This document shows positions 27,839-37,988 of a stretch of 60,347 nucleotides of DNA, one piece after another. Origin of the DNA: Ichthyosporea sp. XGB-2017a (lineage: Eukaryota; Opisthokonta; Ichthyosporea); the NCBI GenBank assembly GCA_002811675.1, contig PDIM01000013.1:91289-151635 (forward strand). Direction: 5' to 3'. Position 1 is the first letter of the stretch. Every line of letters begins with the position of its first letter. Made by a program: the position numbers and the translations under genes. Below the pieces are notes generated by a model that searched no databases, was not told where the DNA came from, and was given only the letters and a program-made list of their open reading frames with translations.

Positions 27839-29797
27839 ATGCTTGGAACACAGCATCACCGTAATAAGCGATCGTCCATATCGGCGAGGGCACAGCGAAT
27901 GCGCGTTCAGTCTGCGTTCGTATCGATTCCGAAACAGATGCGGGTGGTTTTAGGAATTGCTGGGCTTATTTGTATATATCTTATTTATAATATATTTGTG
28001 GGGATCCCATTGGACGGAAACAGGGAACCCTTACCGTCTCCAATGGGTTACGAAAAGATCCATATCGCTCTTAGTGGTGATAAAGACTATATAGATGGAA
28101 TGGTAGCCACCATCAATAGTACTTCGTCGTCATGCTCTGCGCCAAGGAGACTTAATTTCCATATTATCACCACAGATGAGGCGACCAAAACTGAAATTTC
28201 AGAGACCATTGGTCGACTTTTTGCAAACAAAGTGAACAAAATCAAGTATGAGATCTTTGTGTTTGATGAGTCGTTATTAACTTCCAAACCACGGGTGTGG
28301 GAAAAAATCCGTGGCGACAATGAAAAAGCGCCGATTATGTATGCGCGCTTCTTTTTGTCATCTATATTCGAGCGAAAGAATATTGAAAAAATTATTTATT
28401 TGGGCAATGATGTGATTGTGAAAAAGGACATTATTCCTCTTTGGAAAACTAACTTAAAGCGCCCTATTGGAGCGGTCAAAATGTGCAATACGCCTTCGCT
28501 GTTCAAGAATCAATTCAACTACGAAATGGGGGAGATTCAGAAGTTCGAGATGAATGAATGCTCGTTCAGTGCAGGGGTCTTATTGTACAATCTTCGCAAA
28601 TGGAGAGAGGGCAAGTATGAAGATGAACTCATGCGTTGGATGGCGTTAAACGGGCAAAAGAAACTTTGGGGTTTGGGTACGCAGCCTGCCTTTAATTTAG
28701 TATTTTATCAAAATTTTGATGTTTTGGATGAGGCGTGGAATTTGAATATCGGGAATGAAAAAGATTCCAATAATCACCCCCTTACAAGAACAAAAACTGA
28801 CGTCGAGGAGGCTGCGATTTTGCATTGGACTGGGCAATATAAGCCCTGGATGGGACCTGGGCCAAGTCAGGAATATTGGTTGGAGTTTATGCCTAAAAAT
28901 TCTAAAGGCCAATCTTTCCCTGTGGAAATCTCTGAGGACCGCCTCGTTACGAGAGTCCCTGACCCTGAAGAGAAGTTCACTGTGGTGATTGTTTCTCATA
29001 AGCGATCAGACACGCTCGGCCCTGTTATCCAGAATATTCGTAAATCTCCTCATTTAAAGGAAGTTGTTGTTGTGTGGAACAACATTACTCACCCTTGCCC
29101 TTCCTTCGGAGAACATAATCACCAGGTTCGATGCGTTCCTCAAAAAGAGAACAAAGTACACAATAGGTTTCGAATTTTCCCGGAAATTCACACAGAGGCA
29201 GTTTTTCATCATGATGACGACACCATTGTACCGATAAAGGACATGGAAATGGGATTTAGAACTTTCCAGTTATTCCGAAATCGAATGGTTGGTTTTGAGC
29301 CTCGCAGAATATATTGCACTAAGGGGCAAGACCCTGAATGTCAATATCGCTTTTTGTTGGAAGAGGGTGTTTATCATATCATAATCGGGAAGATCTTTTT
29401 CGTGAATAGGAAGTTTATGGAACTCTATGAGACCTGGGGTGAAGGGAAATTGCTCGAATACTCTAACTCATACCCTTGTGAAGATGTTGCTATGAACTTT
29501 TTGGTGGGGCATGAATCGAAATTGTCACCGATTTGGGTGAAAGGAAATCCTAAGGAAATCAAAAGTAAGCAATACTCTGGACTTTCAACTGAAAAGAACA
29601 CGAATATATGGAAGCGAGAAAGGCATTCATGTATTGGAGATTTAAAAAAAATATTTGGATCGCAGCCGATAGTTCCTGGAAAAACAAAGGTTTTAGAGTA
29701 CCGTAAGTTGGAGGAGAGCCTTTATTTCCAAAAGGTCATTAAAGGAGAAAGTTGGTGTTCCGACGAAAACGGCGGAAGGAAATGTAGACAAAAGTGA
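27839..29797 (+). CDS. GT8-GT64 bifunctional glycosyltransferase fusion
   Basis: This 652-residue single-exon gene encodes a type II membrane protein: a basic N-tail, then a transmembrane helix at about 36-56. The next 290 residues are GT8-like: LNFHIITTDE, MYARFFLSSIF, IIYLGNDVIV, SFSAGVLLYNLRKWR and HWTGQYKPWMG match donor-site and acceptor-loop signatures. The metal-binding DxD is GND (residues 189-191), so the first Asp is missing. Residues about 375-620 are GT64, the EXT/EXTL C-terminal family: FTVVIVSHKR, VHNRFRIFPEIHTEAVF, DDD at 459-461, and YPCEDVAMNFLVGH. GT64 enzymes transfer GlcNAc or GalNAc in heparan-sulphate-type synthesis. The product is unknown. TTCTTTTTTAG occurs 16 nt before the ATG. 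AATAAAAT follows the stop by about 25 bp. Confidence 0.88.
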   Translation: MLGTQHHRNKRSSISARAQRMRVQSAFVSIPKQMRVVLGIAGLICIYLIYNIFVGIPLDGNREPLPSPMGYEKIHIALSGDKDYIDGMVATINSTSSSCSAPRRLNFHIITTDEATKTEISETIGRLFANKVNKIKYEIFVFDESLLTSKPRVWEKIRGDNEKAPIMYARFFLSSIFERKNIEKIIYLGNDVIVKKDIIPLWKTNLKRPIGAVKMCNTPSLFKNQFNYEMGEIQKFEMNECSFSAGVLLYNLRKWREGKYEDELMRWMALNGQKKLWGLGTQPAFNLVFYQNFDVLDEAWNLNIGNEKDSNNHPLTRTKTDVEEAAILHWTGQYKPWMGPGPSQEYWLEFMPKNSKGQSFPVEISEDRLVTRVPDPEEKFTVVIVSHKRSDTLGPVIQNIRKSPHLKEVVVVWNNITHPCPSFGEHNHQVRCVPQKENKVHNRFRIFPEIHTEAVFHHDDDTIVPIKDMEMGFRTFQLFRNRMVGFEPRRIYCTKGQDPECQYRFLLEEGVYHIIIGKIFFVNRKFMELYETWGEGKLLEYSNSYPCEDVAMNFLVGHESKLSPIWVKGNPKEIKSKQYSGLSTEKNTNIWKRERHSCIGDLKKIFGSQPIVPGKTKVLEYRKLEESLYFQKVIKGESWCSDENGGRKCRQK

Positions 29798-30402
29798 TGA
29801 ATTGACTTCATAATCAATTAAATAAAATTGCCATTGAATGGCGGTATACAGATTGGTGCGTCATAAAAGGTTTTGTTAAAAAACTTTGCAAGTCGACAGG
29901 AGTGACTCATACAAACAGTTTGTTATTAGAATCGAATGGCAATATATGTAAATCTACCCTACCAGGCATCACAATACAATACCATAGTCATACCTAGCAA
30001 ACAAGACCAAATCTAATTTGTTGTTGTGAAGCATGGAAGGATGGAGATATCAGCTGACCAAACCATGCGTGAATGAATGAGACCCTGCAAATAATAAAAG
30101 TGCAATATTTATAGAGACAATTATGGCGCCATTGCATTCTTCTTTATGGCTCTGTGATGGTTACTATGGAATTCTGGCACAAAGGGAAAAATAGCTCTAA
30201 ACTCCCATACAAAAAATTCTCCAATAGTATTTTAGCGTACATAATTATGGACTGGTGACGTTTATTCTTCTTTTCTTTTACTGTTTTCCATTGTGTTTTT
30301 TGATTTTTGTTTTGTTGTGGACTGCTGAGTTTTTTTGGTCCAAGATTTGTTTATGTCTTTTTTGGTTGGTAGTTTTGCCGCTGTTGTGTGTTTCCAAGTC
30401 AA
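29798..30402. promoter_or_regulatory. Upstream region of the C2/coiled-coil gene
   Basis: The first part is the 3'UTR of the glycosyltransferase. The motif GTGCCAGAATT occurs in reverse at 30169-30183, next to GGTTACTATGGAATTC, a partial RFX-type palindrome. T-rich leader and two AG acceptor-like sites (TTGGTAG and TTCCAAG) precede the ATG. Confidence 0.45.
30169..30183 (-). promoter_or_regulatory. Shared promoter motif TTGTGCCAGAATTC
   Basis: This is one of four intergenic copies of a 14-mer with consensus TTGTGCCAGAATTT (others at 34309, 55687 and 60107). It lies about 220 bp before the C2/coiled-coil start. Function is unknown. Confidence 0.45.
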
Positions 30403-33400
30403 ATGCCGGACTCAAAGTCGAGTGTTAAAGCATTAGATGATGCTCTGAGTATAAATAGCAATGCAATGAAATCCAATGCGAGTAGTCGAGCATCTTCTAG
30501 GGCGGGCCCTGAAAAGTCGGGCCTTCATCCTTCAAAGTCGAAGGGATCTTCAGTTGCAGGAAGCTCTAGAGCATCTAGTGGAAATGGGAGTGGGGTTGAG
30601 GGCGTTAGGAGGTTAGACAGAGATGCCAGAAATAATCTACTGAAAAAGGCAGCCAGTATTGCTTTGCCTCAATCAGGATCAGATAGTTTGAATTCCTCGT
30701 TCTCAGCTAACTCTTCTGTTCAAAGCGGAACAGCTGATTTGGGGGTGGTTATAGCAAATGTTCAAATGGAAGCGGAGGGTAATTATTTTTTTAAGTTTTA
30801 TTTAGTTCCTGATGATTCCGAAATGGAGCCTGGGCGCGCAAACAAGAGTATCAAATCAGATGTCTTTAAAACAGAAACTGCTTTTGATACGATGGAGCCG
30901 GCATTTTCGACGAATACATTTTTGTTTGAAACTCATGCCGCGTTGAATTCGGCTCTTGAAATCGAATGCTGGGTGGCCGATGCTAGTGGGGCGGGAACAA
31001 TGTGCGTGGGGAAAGCTTCCCACTCATTGTATTATGCAAAATCTAGGCTTTTGAAGGAGAATTACATTGAAGTGTCTTTATTTTTGGTTCACAATATTGA
31101 AGAAGACAATATTGATGTAAATGTAGGTAAAATATCGGTCATTTTGAAGTGTGATATCCATCAGAAAACCCCGTCTTTGGAATCTACACCAGAACCCTCC
31201 ACTCCTTCACTAAAAGTTGAACAGCCTATAAGGACTCCTACCCCACCATATCCTGTAACACCTACCTCACCTGTATCTGAAGGGTTCTCTGCGGGCACAT
31301 CGGGGTTTAATATTGCTCCTAGTACTATTGTACATCCGGGCATGGGGCTTGCCCTCTCTCGCTATGGCTCCTCTTCTAATTCCCCGGACCCTAGTATGAG
31401 AAACGGCGTTTCACTGAATGTTGACACGAAAGATGCAAAAAGAGAGTTCCTAACGGAAATTCCTGATAATACAAGAAGGGTTTATATTCATGTACATAAC
31501 GCTTGGAATTTGCCAAAAGTCGAGGGGGAAATTCCTTCGCCTTATGTATCTGCCAAAAGTGAAAGGGATGGAGTGGATAAGAAAAAAGCACTAGCAAGAA
31601 CCCATGCAAGCCCTTGCACACAGAAACCAATATGGGATGAAATGCTGGTAGTTGATATGTCTGATGCGGATATAGCAGATGGTCACTGCCTCATACTATC
31701 TGTTGCTGATAAAGGTTCGAGAAGATACCTAGGAAAATATTTGCTTCCTATTCGAGAGTTTTTTCCGTTCCACCAGTATAATATGGAAATGGTCAGCACT
31801 AACGAAGATGGAATGCTTGGACTACATTTGTATGCAACTGTACTAGTCAAAACAAATCCCCAATCTCTAAGCAATAGTGGAAGAATGGAAGTGAAACTGA
31901 AGAGAATGACAATGCCACTGAGTAGCAAATTTGCTGAAAAGGAAATTATAGCTGCAGCAAAGATTGTTTATCACGCTAGTGAGTATAGAGCCCAAATTGC
32001 CTCAATGGCTAAAATGGGAATGGGGGGGTATCCTTCTGTCCCGTGCACCACTGCATACTTTCCTAATCCCGATCCTTCTGCCTTTGACGTCATGTCGTAT
32101 GCACGTACGAATTCAGGAAGTGTAGACTCATCAGCTCCACAGATAACCAAAGCTGCTGAAGCGTCTGTTTCACCAGCATGGAACCATGTCTTCTTATTTA
32201 CAGACAAAGAGCAAGCCTTATTTAATAGTAATGGTGCTCTGGTCATTGAATATTTCCAGAATCCAACTAGGGAGCTTTTTGAGCAACTAAAAAATCTAGG
32301 TCCACCGCCAATCAATGGCTACAAATGGGAAGCAAAGGACTTTTTGGGATACTCTATTATTCCATTGAATGAGGCAAGACGAATGCAGTTGGAAAATTTG
32401 CATTGTAAATGGGTAGAGAGCGAGAAAGTGAAGACGTGGATGATTGGGGACCAAGGGGAGAATTTCGACTACATTGCCGACATAAGTCTCCGTTATTGGA
32501 GGCCGGACGATAATTTAACAGATGCGCCCCTGAGCCGTGCTTCATCTTTGAATCCTGTACTACTGCCTTTGCCAGATTCGTCCGAAGGTACATCTGACGT
32601 GGGATATACGGAATCGGAGCCTTGGACAGATCATCGTTCAATATCTACGGCAGAGATACCTCAGAAGAAAACGAACTTTCGAATACAAACCCCACCAAAA
32701 TCACAGTCTCCACCTCAGCCCCAACCTCCTACACCTCTTCCCGATCTTCAAGCTCTAGCCGCACTCTTGCCAAACCTTAAAAGTGCTACCCCTTCAAGCG
32801 TTACTAGTGTTGGGGGAGACCACACTTCAGAAGAATTCAATCGTAAGTTGATGACGCTAACACAGGATATAGAGCAAAAACAAACCTTGATCAATCGGCT
32901 AATGAGGGAGGTTGACGAAAGAACAGATGCCATCAAGAGACTAGGGAAAGACATCATTACACTTCGAGAACAAAATGTATCATTGGTGAATCAGAATGCA
33001 GAACTCAAAACCACCATAAAGGAAAAGGATGCCGCTACCCATACTATCATCGAGAGCACGGATCTTGATTCATTGGACTATGACGAGTTGGTTGAGCGCT
33101 ATGTTATTCTTTCCCAGAAATATCAACTTGAAGCAAGACATTCGCAAGAGTATCAAGTTAGACTTGAAAATGTTCAAAACACCCTTATCAAGAAAAATGA
33201 CTTGGAAAAAAGACATATGGTTTTGCAATCCGCTCATACTGCACAGTGTGCTTTGGTGCAGAAACTGCAAGAATCAAGCTCTAAATCAGCAAAGTATGAA
33301 GCCACGTGCAAACAACAAGAAAAAGTGATTAAAAAACTTGAGGATGTTGTAGAAAAGTACGTGAAAAACAGCTCCATGGGGGGAGATCATTTCGATTCCG

Positions 33401-33969
33401 AGACATTCACCATGCTTGCAGAAGAGAATGCAGGATTAAGAGAGCAAATTGCCGAGCTTCAGAAAGGTGGCGCATCTGCTGGAGAATGGGGTCCTTTGGT
33501 CATCGGTGCCCCAGAAGTTCAAAAGCTCAGACATGAGCTCGATAGTGAAAAGATGAGATATTTACGCCTCCAAGGAGAGTTTCTGTCTTTGAAAAACCAA
33601 TTTCAAAAAGAAGGAAGAGCTGGTGGCATTGCTGGAGAACCTCCGGCTGAAGAATGGGCCGAGGAAAAGATACAACTGATGATGAAATTAGAGACTGCAG
33701 AAGCACGTATACGCTCTTTGGAATCTCAACTTGAAGAAAATGCTCGCAAATTCGCTCAAGAACTAACAGAATACAAATTGAAACTTGCTGAAAAAGAAAT
33801 GAATTTGGGAAGCGTGTTCGATTCGAGAACGTCAATAGATGGAGACTTCCGTTCACTGGCTGGCCCAGAAAATGGCAAATCTCTCCCTCACCGACACCCT
33901 AGCACTGGTTCTGTTCGAAGGGACTCTCCAAACCGATTAAGCCCTTTGGAGAAGCCCCCCTCACAGTAA
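30403..33969 (+). CDS. C2-domain and coiled-coil protein (possibly CCDC33-like)
   Basis: This 1188-residue single-exon gene starts MPDSKSSVKAL, just after two AG acceptor-like sites. A Ser-rich disordered N-terminus (to about 110) is followed by a C2-like beta domain (about 115-265, VVIANVQMEAEGNYFFKFYL). A second C2 domain (about 375-500) has RVYIHVHNAWNLP and later KPIWDEMLVVDM and LILSVADK. A further beta-rich region (about 520-720) contains PAWNHVFLFTD, IEYFQNP and FLGYSIIPLNEA, a probable third C2. A Pro-rich linker leads to a coiled coil (about 830-1140). The arrangement resembles CCDC33, a C2 plus coiled-coil protein, but the match is from general architecture only. The loops do not show a clear set of Ca2+-binding Asp residues. 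It adjoins an axonemal gene and shares a promoter motif with it. Confidence 0.7.
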   Translation: MPDSKSSVKALDDALSINSNAMKSNASSRASSRAGPEKSGLHPSKSKGSSVAGSSRASSGNGSGVEGVRRLDRDARNNLLKKAASIALPQSGSDSLNSSFSANSSVQSGTADLGVVIANVQMEAEGNYFFKFYLVPDDSEMEPGRANKSIKSDVFKTETAFDTMEPAFSTNTFLFETHAALNSALEIECWVADASGAGTMCVGKASHSLYYAKSRLLKENYIEVSLFLVHNIEEDNIDVNVGKISVILKCDIHQKTPSLESTPEPSTPSLKVEQPIRTPTPPYPVTPTSPVSEGFSAGTSGFNIAPSTIVHPGMGLALSRYGSSSNSPDPSMRNGVSLNVDTKDAKREFLTEIPDNTRRVYIHVHNAWNLPKVEGEIPSPYVSAKSERDGVDKKKALARTHASPCTQKPIWDEMLVVDMSDADIADGHCLILSVADKGSRRYLGKYLLPIREFFPFHQYNMEMVSTNEDGMLGLHLYATVLVKTNPQSLSNSGRMEVKLKRMTMPLSSKFAEKEIIAAAKIVYHASEYRAQIASMAKMGMGGYPSVPCTTAYFPNPDPSAFDVMSYARTNSGSVDSSAPQITKAAEASVSPAWNHVFLFTDKEQALFNSNGALVIEYFQNPTRELFEQLKNLGPPPINGYKWEAKDFLGYSIIPLNEARRMQLENLHCKWVESEKVKTWMIGDQGENFDYIADISLRYWRPDDNLTDAPLSRASSLNPVLLPLPDSSEGTSDVGYTESEPWTDHRSISTAEIPQKKTNFRIQTPPKSQSPPQPQPPTPLPDLQALAALLPNLKSATPSSVTSVGGDHTSEEFNRKLMTLTQDIEQKQTLINRLMREVDERTDAIKRLGKDIITLREQNVSLVNQNAELKTTIKEKDAATHTIIESTDLDSLDYDELVERYVILSQKYQLEARHSQEYQVRLENVQNTLIKKNDLEKRHMVLQSAHTAQCALVQKLQESSSKSAKYEATCKQQEKVIKKLEDVVEKYVKNSSMGGDHFDSETFTMLAEENAGLREQIAELQKGGASAGEWGPLVIGAPEVQKLRHELDSEKMRYLRLQGEFLSLKNQFQKEGRAGGIAGEPPAEEWAEEKIQLMMKLETAEARIRSLESQLEENARKFAQELTEYKLKLAEKEMNLGSVFDSRTSIDGDFRSLAGPENGKSLPHRHPSTGSVRRDSPNRLSPLEKPPSQ

Positions 33970-34191
33970 AAGTTCAAAAATGAAAGAAAATATGCATTCT
34001 TTTGTAGGTCTTCAAATATTTATACATAGTTGCTCTAATTATTATATGTTGACTTTGTTGCAACTGTAGCCATCAATAAATTATTGAATTATTGCAACTT
34101 TTGAAAACACCATCAGTAAACGTACTTTCTGGATACTGACAAAGACTGGAAATATTATTGCTCATTCAGGTGTAGGCACATGTACACCAGA

Positions 34192-34205
34192 GTCTCCATA
34201 GCAAC
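34192..34205. promoter_or_regulatory. RFX X-box GTCTCCATAGCAAC
   Basis: The site fits the X-box consensus GTNNCCATRGNAAC at every position. RFX factors bind such sites to activate ciliary genes in animals and choanoflagellates. The downstream gene encodes a DM10-domain axonemal protein, as expected for a ciliary target. Binding here is inferred. Confidence 0.55.
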
Positions 34206-34308
34206 TTCCATATATAACAGAAAGGTCAAAATAACAACAACAAAAAGCCGAAAACCTCTCGCGCCCAAAAAAGCCCCGAAAAAGCCATTCTTTACTATGA
34301 AAACCTCC

Positions 34309-34326
34309 ATTGTGCCAGAATTTTGC
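34309..34326 (+). promoter_or_regulatory. Shared promoter motif ATTGTGCCAGAATTTTGC
   Basis: This copy of the TTGTGCCAGAATTT motif is about 300 bp upstream of the EFHC-like ATG and 104 bp downstream of the X-box. It shares 14 bp with the copy at 60107. Confidence 0.45.
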
Positions 34327-34625
34327 AAAATAGGGAAATAATAAAAAAAATTAAAAAAGGAACCCACGGGGGCCCCAAGAAAAAAAAAAAAAAACTTTTT
34401 GAATTAGTTTGGGCCTTAAACAGTAAAAAGACAGGCTGCAGGTGGAGAGTTTTCCTCTGTACTGGCAGAAAATAAAGAGACAGAAGGGAAACTTGTTATT
34501 GTTCTTCCAGAGAGTAAAGGAACTTGTGTGTGATTTAAAGTGTACAGTTCTTTAGATTTCCTCTTGTTGATTGCTGTTTTTTGTTTTTTTTGCGCAAAGG
34601 CAATAGCTGTGGATTAGAACGAGAA

Positions 34626-36616
34626 ATGCAGGGTAAGAACAAGGAATTCAGTATTGGGATTCCAGGGCTTCCGGGAAATAATTTTAATGATCCTCTCAAA
34701 CAGAGCTTTAGGAAACCTCATTCACTGGACTTTAAAAATGGGTACTCTTTGAAGAAGAAGCCAATCGCCGGAATAGGAGGTGAACCACTGGAGTCTCTTG
34801 AGAAAGTCAGTGACGAAGAACTTAAAAAAATGTTACAATCACCTTCATTTTTGACTTATGGACCACCTAAAAACGTTCCCGAATCAAAGTTTGTACCAGC
34901 TCATGTTGCTTTTGACAAAATGACACTCTGCTTCAATGCTTACTTTAAAGAAACCGTTCATGAATCAGCCGTGGAACAATATCGTGTGCGAAAAGTAAAA
35001 ATTATGTACCATTTGGAAGATGATTCCATGACAGTCATGGAGCCAGCGGTTGAAAATAGTGGAATGCCTCAAGGCGTCTTGATTAAGCGTCAGCGGGTTC
35101 CTAAAAATGAACTGGGAGATACCTATTCATGGAGAGATCTCAATAGAGGGATTGATATATTAATATATGGAAAGGTTTTGAGAATTGCTAGTTGCGACAA
35201 ATTTACTGAGGAATATATCATTAAGCAAGGGTTGGAAATGAATCCCGAAGAAACCATCCCTAATGATCCCTATACAACGAAGCGCAATAGACCAAACAAC
35301 AAGATCTTATCATCTGCGCACAGCGATAAGCTCAAGAAGTTTTTGGAAAACGATCGCAAGGTTCTTCGTTTCTACTGCATTTGGGATGACAGAGATACTA
35401 TGTTCGGTGAATGCCGACCATTCATTCTTCATTTTTATTTGGTAGACGATACTGTTGAAGTCCGAGAGGTTCAAAGTCAAAATTGTGGAAGAGATCCTTT
35501 CCCTGTACTCGTGAAGAGACAGAAGCTTCCCAAACAATTTAACGACATCCGTCAATTGGATTCTTCGGCACAGACTGAATTCTGTGGTCCTGTCGACTTT
35601 GCCATTGGGGTGACCCTGAATATCTTTGGCCGAAGATTTTTACTTTATGACTGCGACAATTACACACGCAGCTACTACAAGGAAAATTTTGGAATTGAGG
35701 AAATGGATCCCATTCCTGTCAACGAGCCGGCGCCGCCAAAGGCATCCAAAATTCCACCCCCATACAACGGGTTTGGTTCTGAGCTTGATTCATTGGGCTC
35801 GTGTAACAGCTTGGTGCCAAAGCCACCAAGAAAAGACTTTAAGAAGATGTTGGAAAATGAGAACAATATTTTGCGATTTGAAGCAGATATGGTATCTAGT
35901 AAGCCCGAAGGTATGTCCTTTTTCTAATTTTGTAAAACTATTACGCCACCTGTGAAATACGGCCACCTTATTAACTATTTTTACATATATATATGCTATA
36001 GATCAAGGTCGCAAGTTTATTGTGCAGTTCCGTCTCTCTGACGATACCATAACTATCCACGAGCCCCCACAAAGAAATGCCGGAATAATGGGTGGAAAGT
36101 TTTTGCAAAGAACAAGATGTAAAAAGCCAGAAATCGACTCACAAGGACTTCCTCTCTACTATGGACCAGAAGATTTATTCATTGGTGCCAAGTTAACTAT
36201 TAACTCTCATGTGTTTACTCTGAAGGATGCAGATGAATTCAGTATTAACTTTATGGAGAATAACAGTGAGCTATTTCCACACTCCTCTATTGCAAAGATC
36301 ACACAAAAGATTCTCGAAAAACTAGCAGAAGTAGAGACGGGATTGATGGAGCAGGCCCAATCAGATAAATGTACTGGAAGTGCCATTACGAGCGTATTGG
36401 AAATTGAAGTGGGATTAAACAAACACGTAAGTATCTAAACCTTCTGACTGATACCGGGGCTTCACCGAAAATGTCTGAAACAGGGTTGAGCTAACTTTTC
36501 GACTATTTCAATTTCGCCTATAGGAGCTAATTACCGTCCATCGGTATGTTGCCCATCTTGCTGATGACTGTGGGGCTATTAACATTCAAGAGTTTATAAG
36601 CAAGCTCCGTTCTTAA
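34626..36616 (+). CDS. EFHC1/2-like axonemal protein, three DM10 domains
   Basis: Three exons (34626-35910, 36002-36426, 36524-36616; phases 1 and 0) encode about 600 residues. Three DM10 (DUF1126) domains are visible: the first from FVPAHVAFDKMTLCFNAYF to DKFTEEYI (about 90-215), the second from VLRFYCIWDDRDTMFGECR to NYTRSYYKENFG (about 245-360), and the third from NILRFEADMVS (crossing the first intron) to ADEFSINFME (about 415-520). Each contains a RQK-type basic strand (VLIKRQRVP, VLVKRQKLP, FLQRTRCK). EFHC proteins are microtubule inner proteins of doublet microtubules. The last exon (ADDCGAINIQEF) is the C-terminal EF-hand-like tail. Start at MQGKNKEF. It is preceded by the X-box and the shared motif. 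Confidence 0.93.
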
Positions 36617-36911
36617 GTTGAAACTCATCGTACCTTGCTGCCATGTATACACAGCATCTTCATATAGAATCCAATAACCATACGATCCAGTTACGATGGC
36701 ATGCGACAAGCAAAGCAAACACAAGCAAAATACAAAAGAAAAAAGAAAAAAGAAAAAAAAACAAAAAGAAAAAAAAACAAAAACAAAAACAAACACACAA
36801 AAAGATACAAAGAAGGGGCATTAAAGCCTCAAACGCAAAGTGGCGCTGGAAGGCAAGCCACTATTTTGTTTCCAATAAACAGACTGATGACAATCACCCA
36901 TTCTCACCCGG
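36617..36911. other. 3' intergenic between convergent genes
   Basis: This is an A-rich stretch (36730-36810, with AAAAAC/AAAAAG runs) that shares the 3' ends of the EFHC-like and tRNase Z genes. Open frames here are translations of the homopolymer-like sequence. Confidence 0.5.
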
Positions 36912-37988
36912 TTACAGTTCCGGTTTAAGCTTTAGTTTTTCATGTGCATATTCAAAGCAATCATAGTCATTTGCTGCATATACTGTAACCCCGCTGCCGG
37001 CAGCTTCTTTTGCTTCCTTTTGCAACTGCTCGACAGTAATCTCACCCTCTACAGCCTCTTCACCCCTTCCCGAACCCTCTTCTTTTGACGCAAAGAAGTA
37101 ATCAAATGGTTTTCCCGGACACCTATGACAATAGCGCGAGCTAAAATGGGTCAGAATAAGATAGTGGGCCCCGAGAGCTTTTGCAAATTCACCCGCCATT
37201 TCGCTCGTACTATGTCCAGTTTCCAGGGCCTTTTCCCGGATATTCTTGTCAAAGGTAGCTTCATGAACAAGGATATCACACCCTCGCCCATCTTCCAACA
37301 TTTCGTTGGAATTGCTGGTATCCCCAAGGAGGATAATCTTCTTGCCAGGGCGCGCCTCGTCAGATACGTCTTCAAGCTTGATTGTCTTCCCCTCAATGCT
37401 GAGCTCACCTTCTTTTACTATATCACCAATCATTTTGCCCTTTAGCCCATATTCTTTTGCTTTTTTCATATTGATTTTGCCCCGCTTCTCGGGTTCCTGT
37501 AGGATATATCCCCAACATGGCACGCGGTGTTCTAAAGTATACGCAGCCACTGAAATCCCATCAAAGCTCCCCACCTGCCGACACTTTGTCCCCTTATGCT
37601 CTTTTCCGAATTCTTCCAATTCTACAAATTGAAGATCAAAGTTCAATACAGTTGCTGAATGCTGAAGATTCACTTCTGTCATATTTTTTATCCCCATCGG
37701 GCCCACTATCGTCACTGGACTATCACTCCTCCCGGTCATGTGCAGTGACATGGTAGCTAGAAGGCCCGGCAAGCCAAAGCAGTGATCACCATGTAGATGA
37801 GTTATCAGAATCACATCAATCCGCGATGATTTAACTGATGGGCATGTCATGATACGGTGCTGTGTTCCCTCTCCACAATCCAACAGCCACACACGGCCGT
37901 TCTCAAATGTTAGGGCATGTGAGGTCACATTGCGGTACTTGGAGGGAGATCCAGCACTTGTGCCCAAAAAGGATATGTGTTGCAGCAT
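36912..37988 (-). CDS. ELAC1: Short-form tRNase Z (ELAC1-type)
   Basis: This single-exon gene encodes 358 residues from MLQHISFLGTS; a longer in-frame start 19 codons upstream adds only hydrophobic leader translation. It is a metallo-beta-lactamase fold endonuclease that cleaves the 3' trailer from pre-tRNA. Visible: FLGTSAGSPSKYRNVTS, DCGEGTQHR, the metal-binding THLHGDHCFGLPGLL (HxHxDH at about 64-69), LLGDTSNSNEM, LVHEATFD, and HSTSEMAGEFAKALGAHYLILTHFSSRY. The length fits the short, ELAC1-like class rather than the long ELAC2. It lacks a clear presequence, so cytosolic or nuclear action is likely. A TGTATACAG acceptor-like site lies 17 nt before the ATG. It diverges from FHIT. Confidence 0.93.
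   Translation of the reverse strand: MLQHISFLGTSAGSPSKYRNVTSHALTFENGRVWLLDCGEGTQHRIMTCPSVKSSRIDVILITHLHGDHCFGLPGLLATMSLHMTGRSDSPVTIVGPMGIKNMTEVNLQHSATVLNFDLQFVELEEFGKEHKGTKCRQVGSFDGISVAAYTLEHRVPCWGYILQEPEKRGKINMKKAKEYGLKGKMIGDIVKEGELSIEGKTIKLEDVSDEARPGKKIILLGDTSNSNEMLEDGRGCDILVHEATFDKNIREKALETGHSTSEMAGEFAKALGAHYLILTHFSSRYCHRCPGKPFDYFFASKEEGSGRGEEAVEGEITVEQLQKEAKEAAGSGVTVYAANDYDCFEYAHEKLKLKPEL

Larger units (their letters stand above)
33970..34625. promoter_or_regulatory. Upstream region of the EFHC-like gene
   Basis: CAATAAATT near 34072 is a likely poly(A) signal for the upstream gene. A perfect RFX X-box lies at 34192-34205 and the shared motif TTGTGCCAGAATTT at 34309. The T-rich leader ends GGCAATAG 17 nt before the ATG. 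Confidence 0.5.

Noticed and set aside
36527-36796. Minus-strand open frame in an A-rich tract
   Set aside because: It is a translation of AAAAAC/AAAAAG runs overlapping the last EFHC exon in antisense; composition is Phe/Ser/Cys low complexity.
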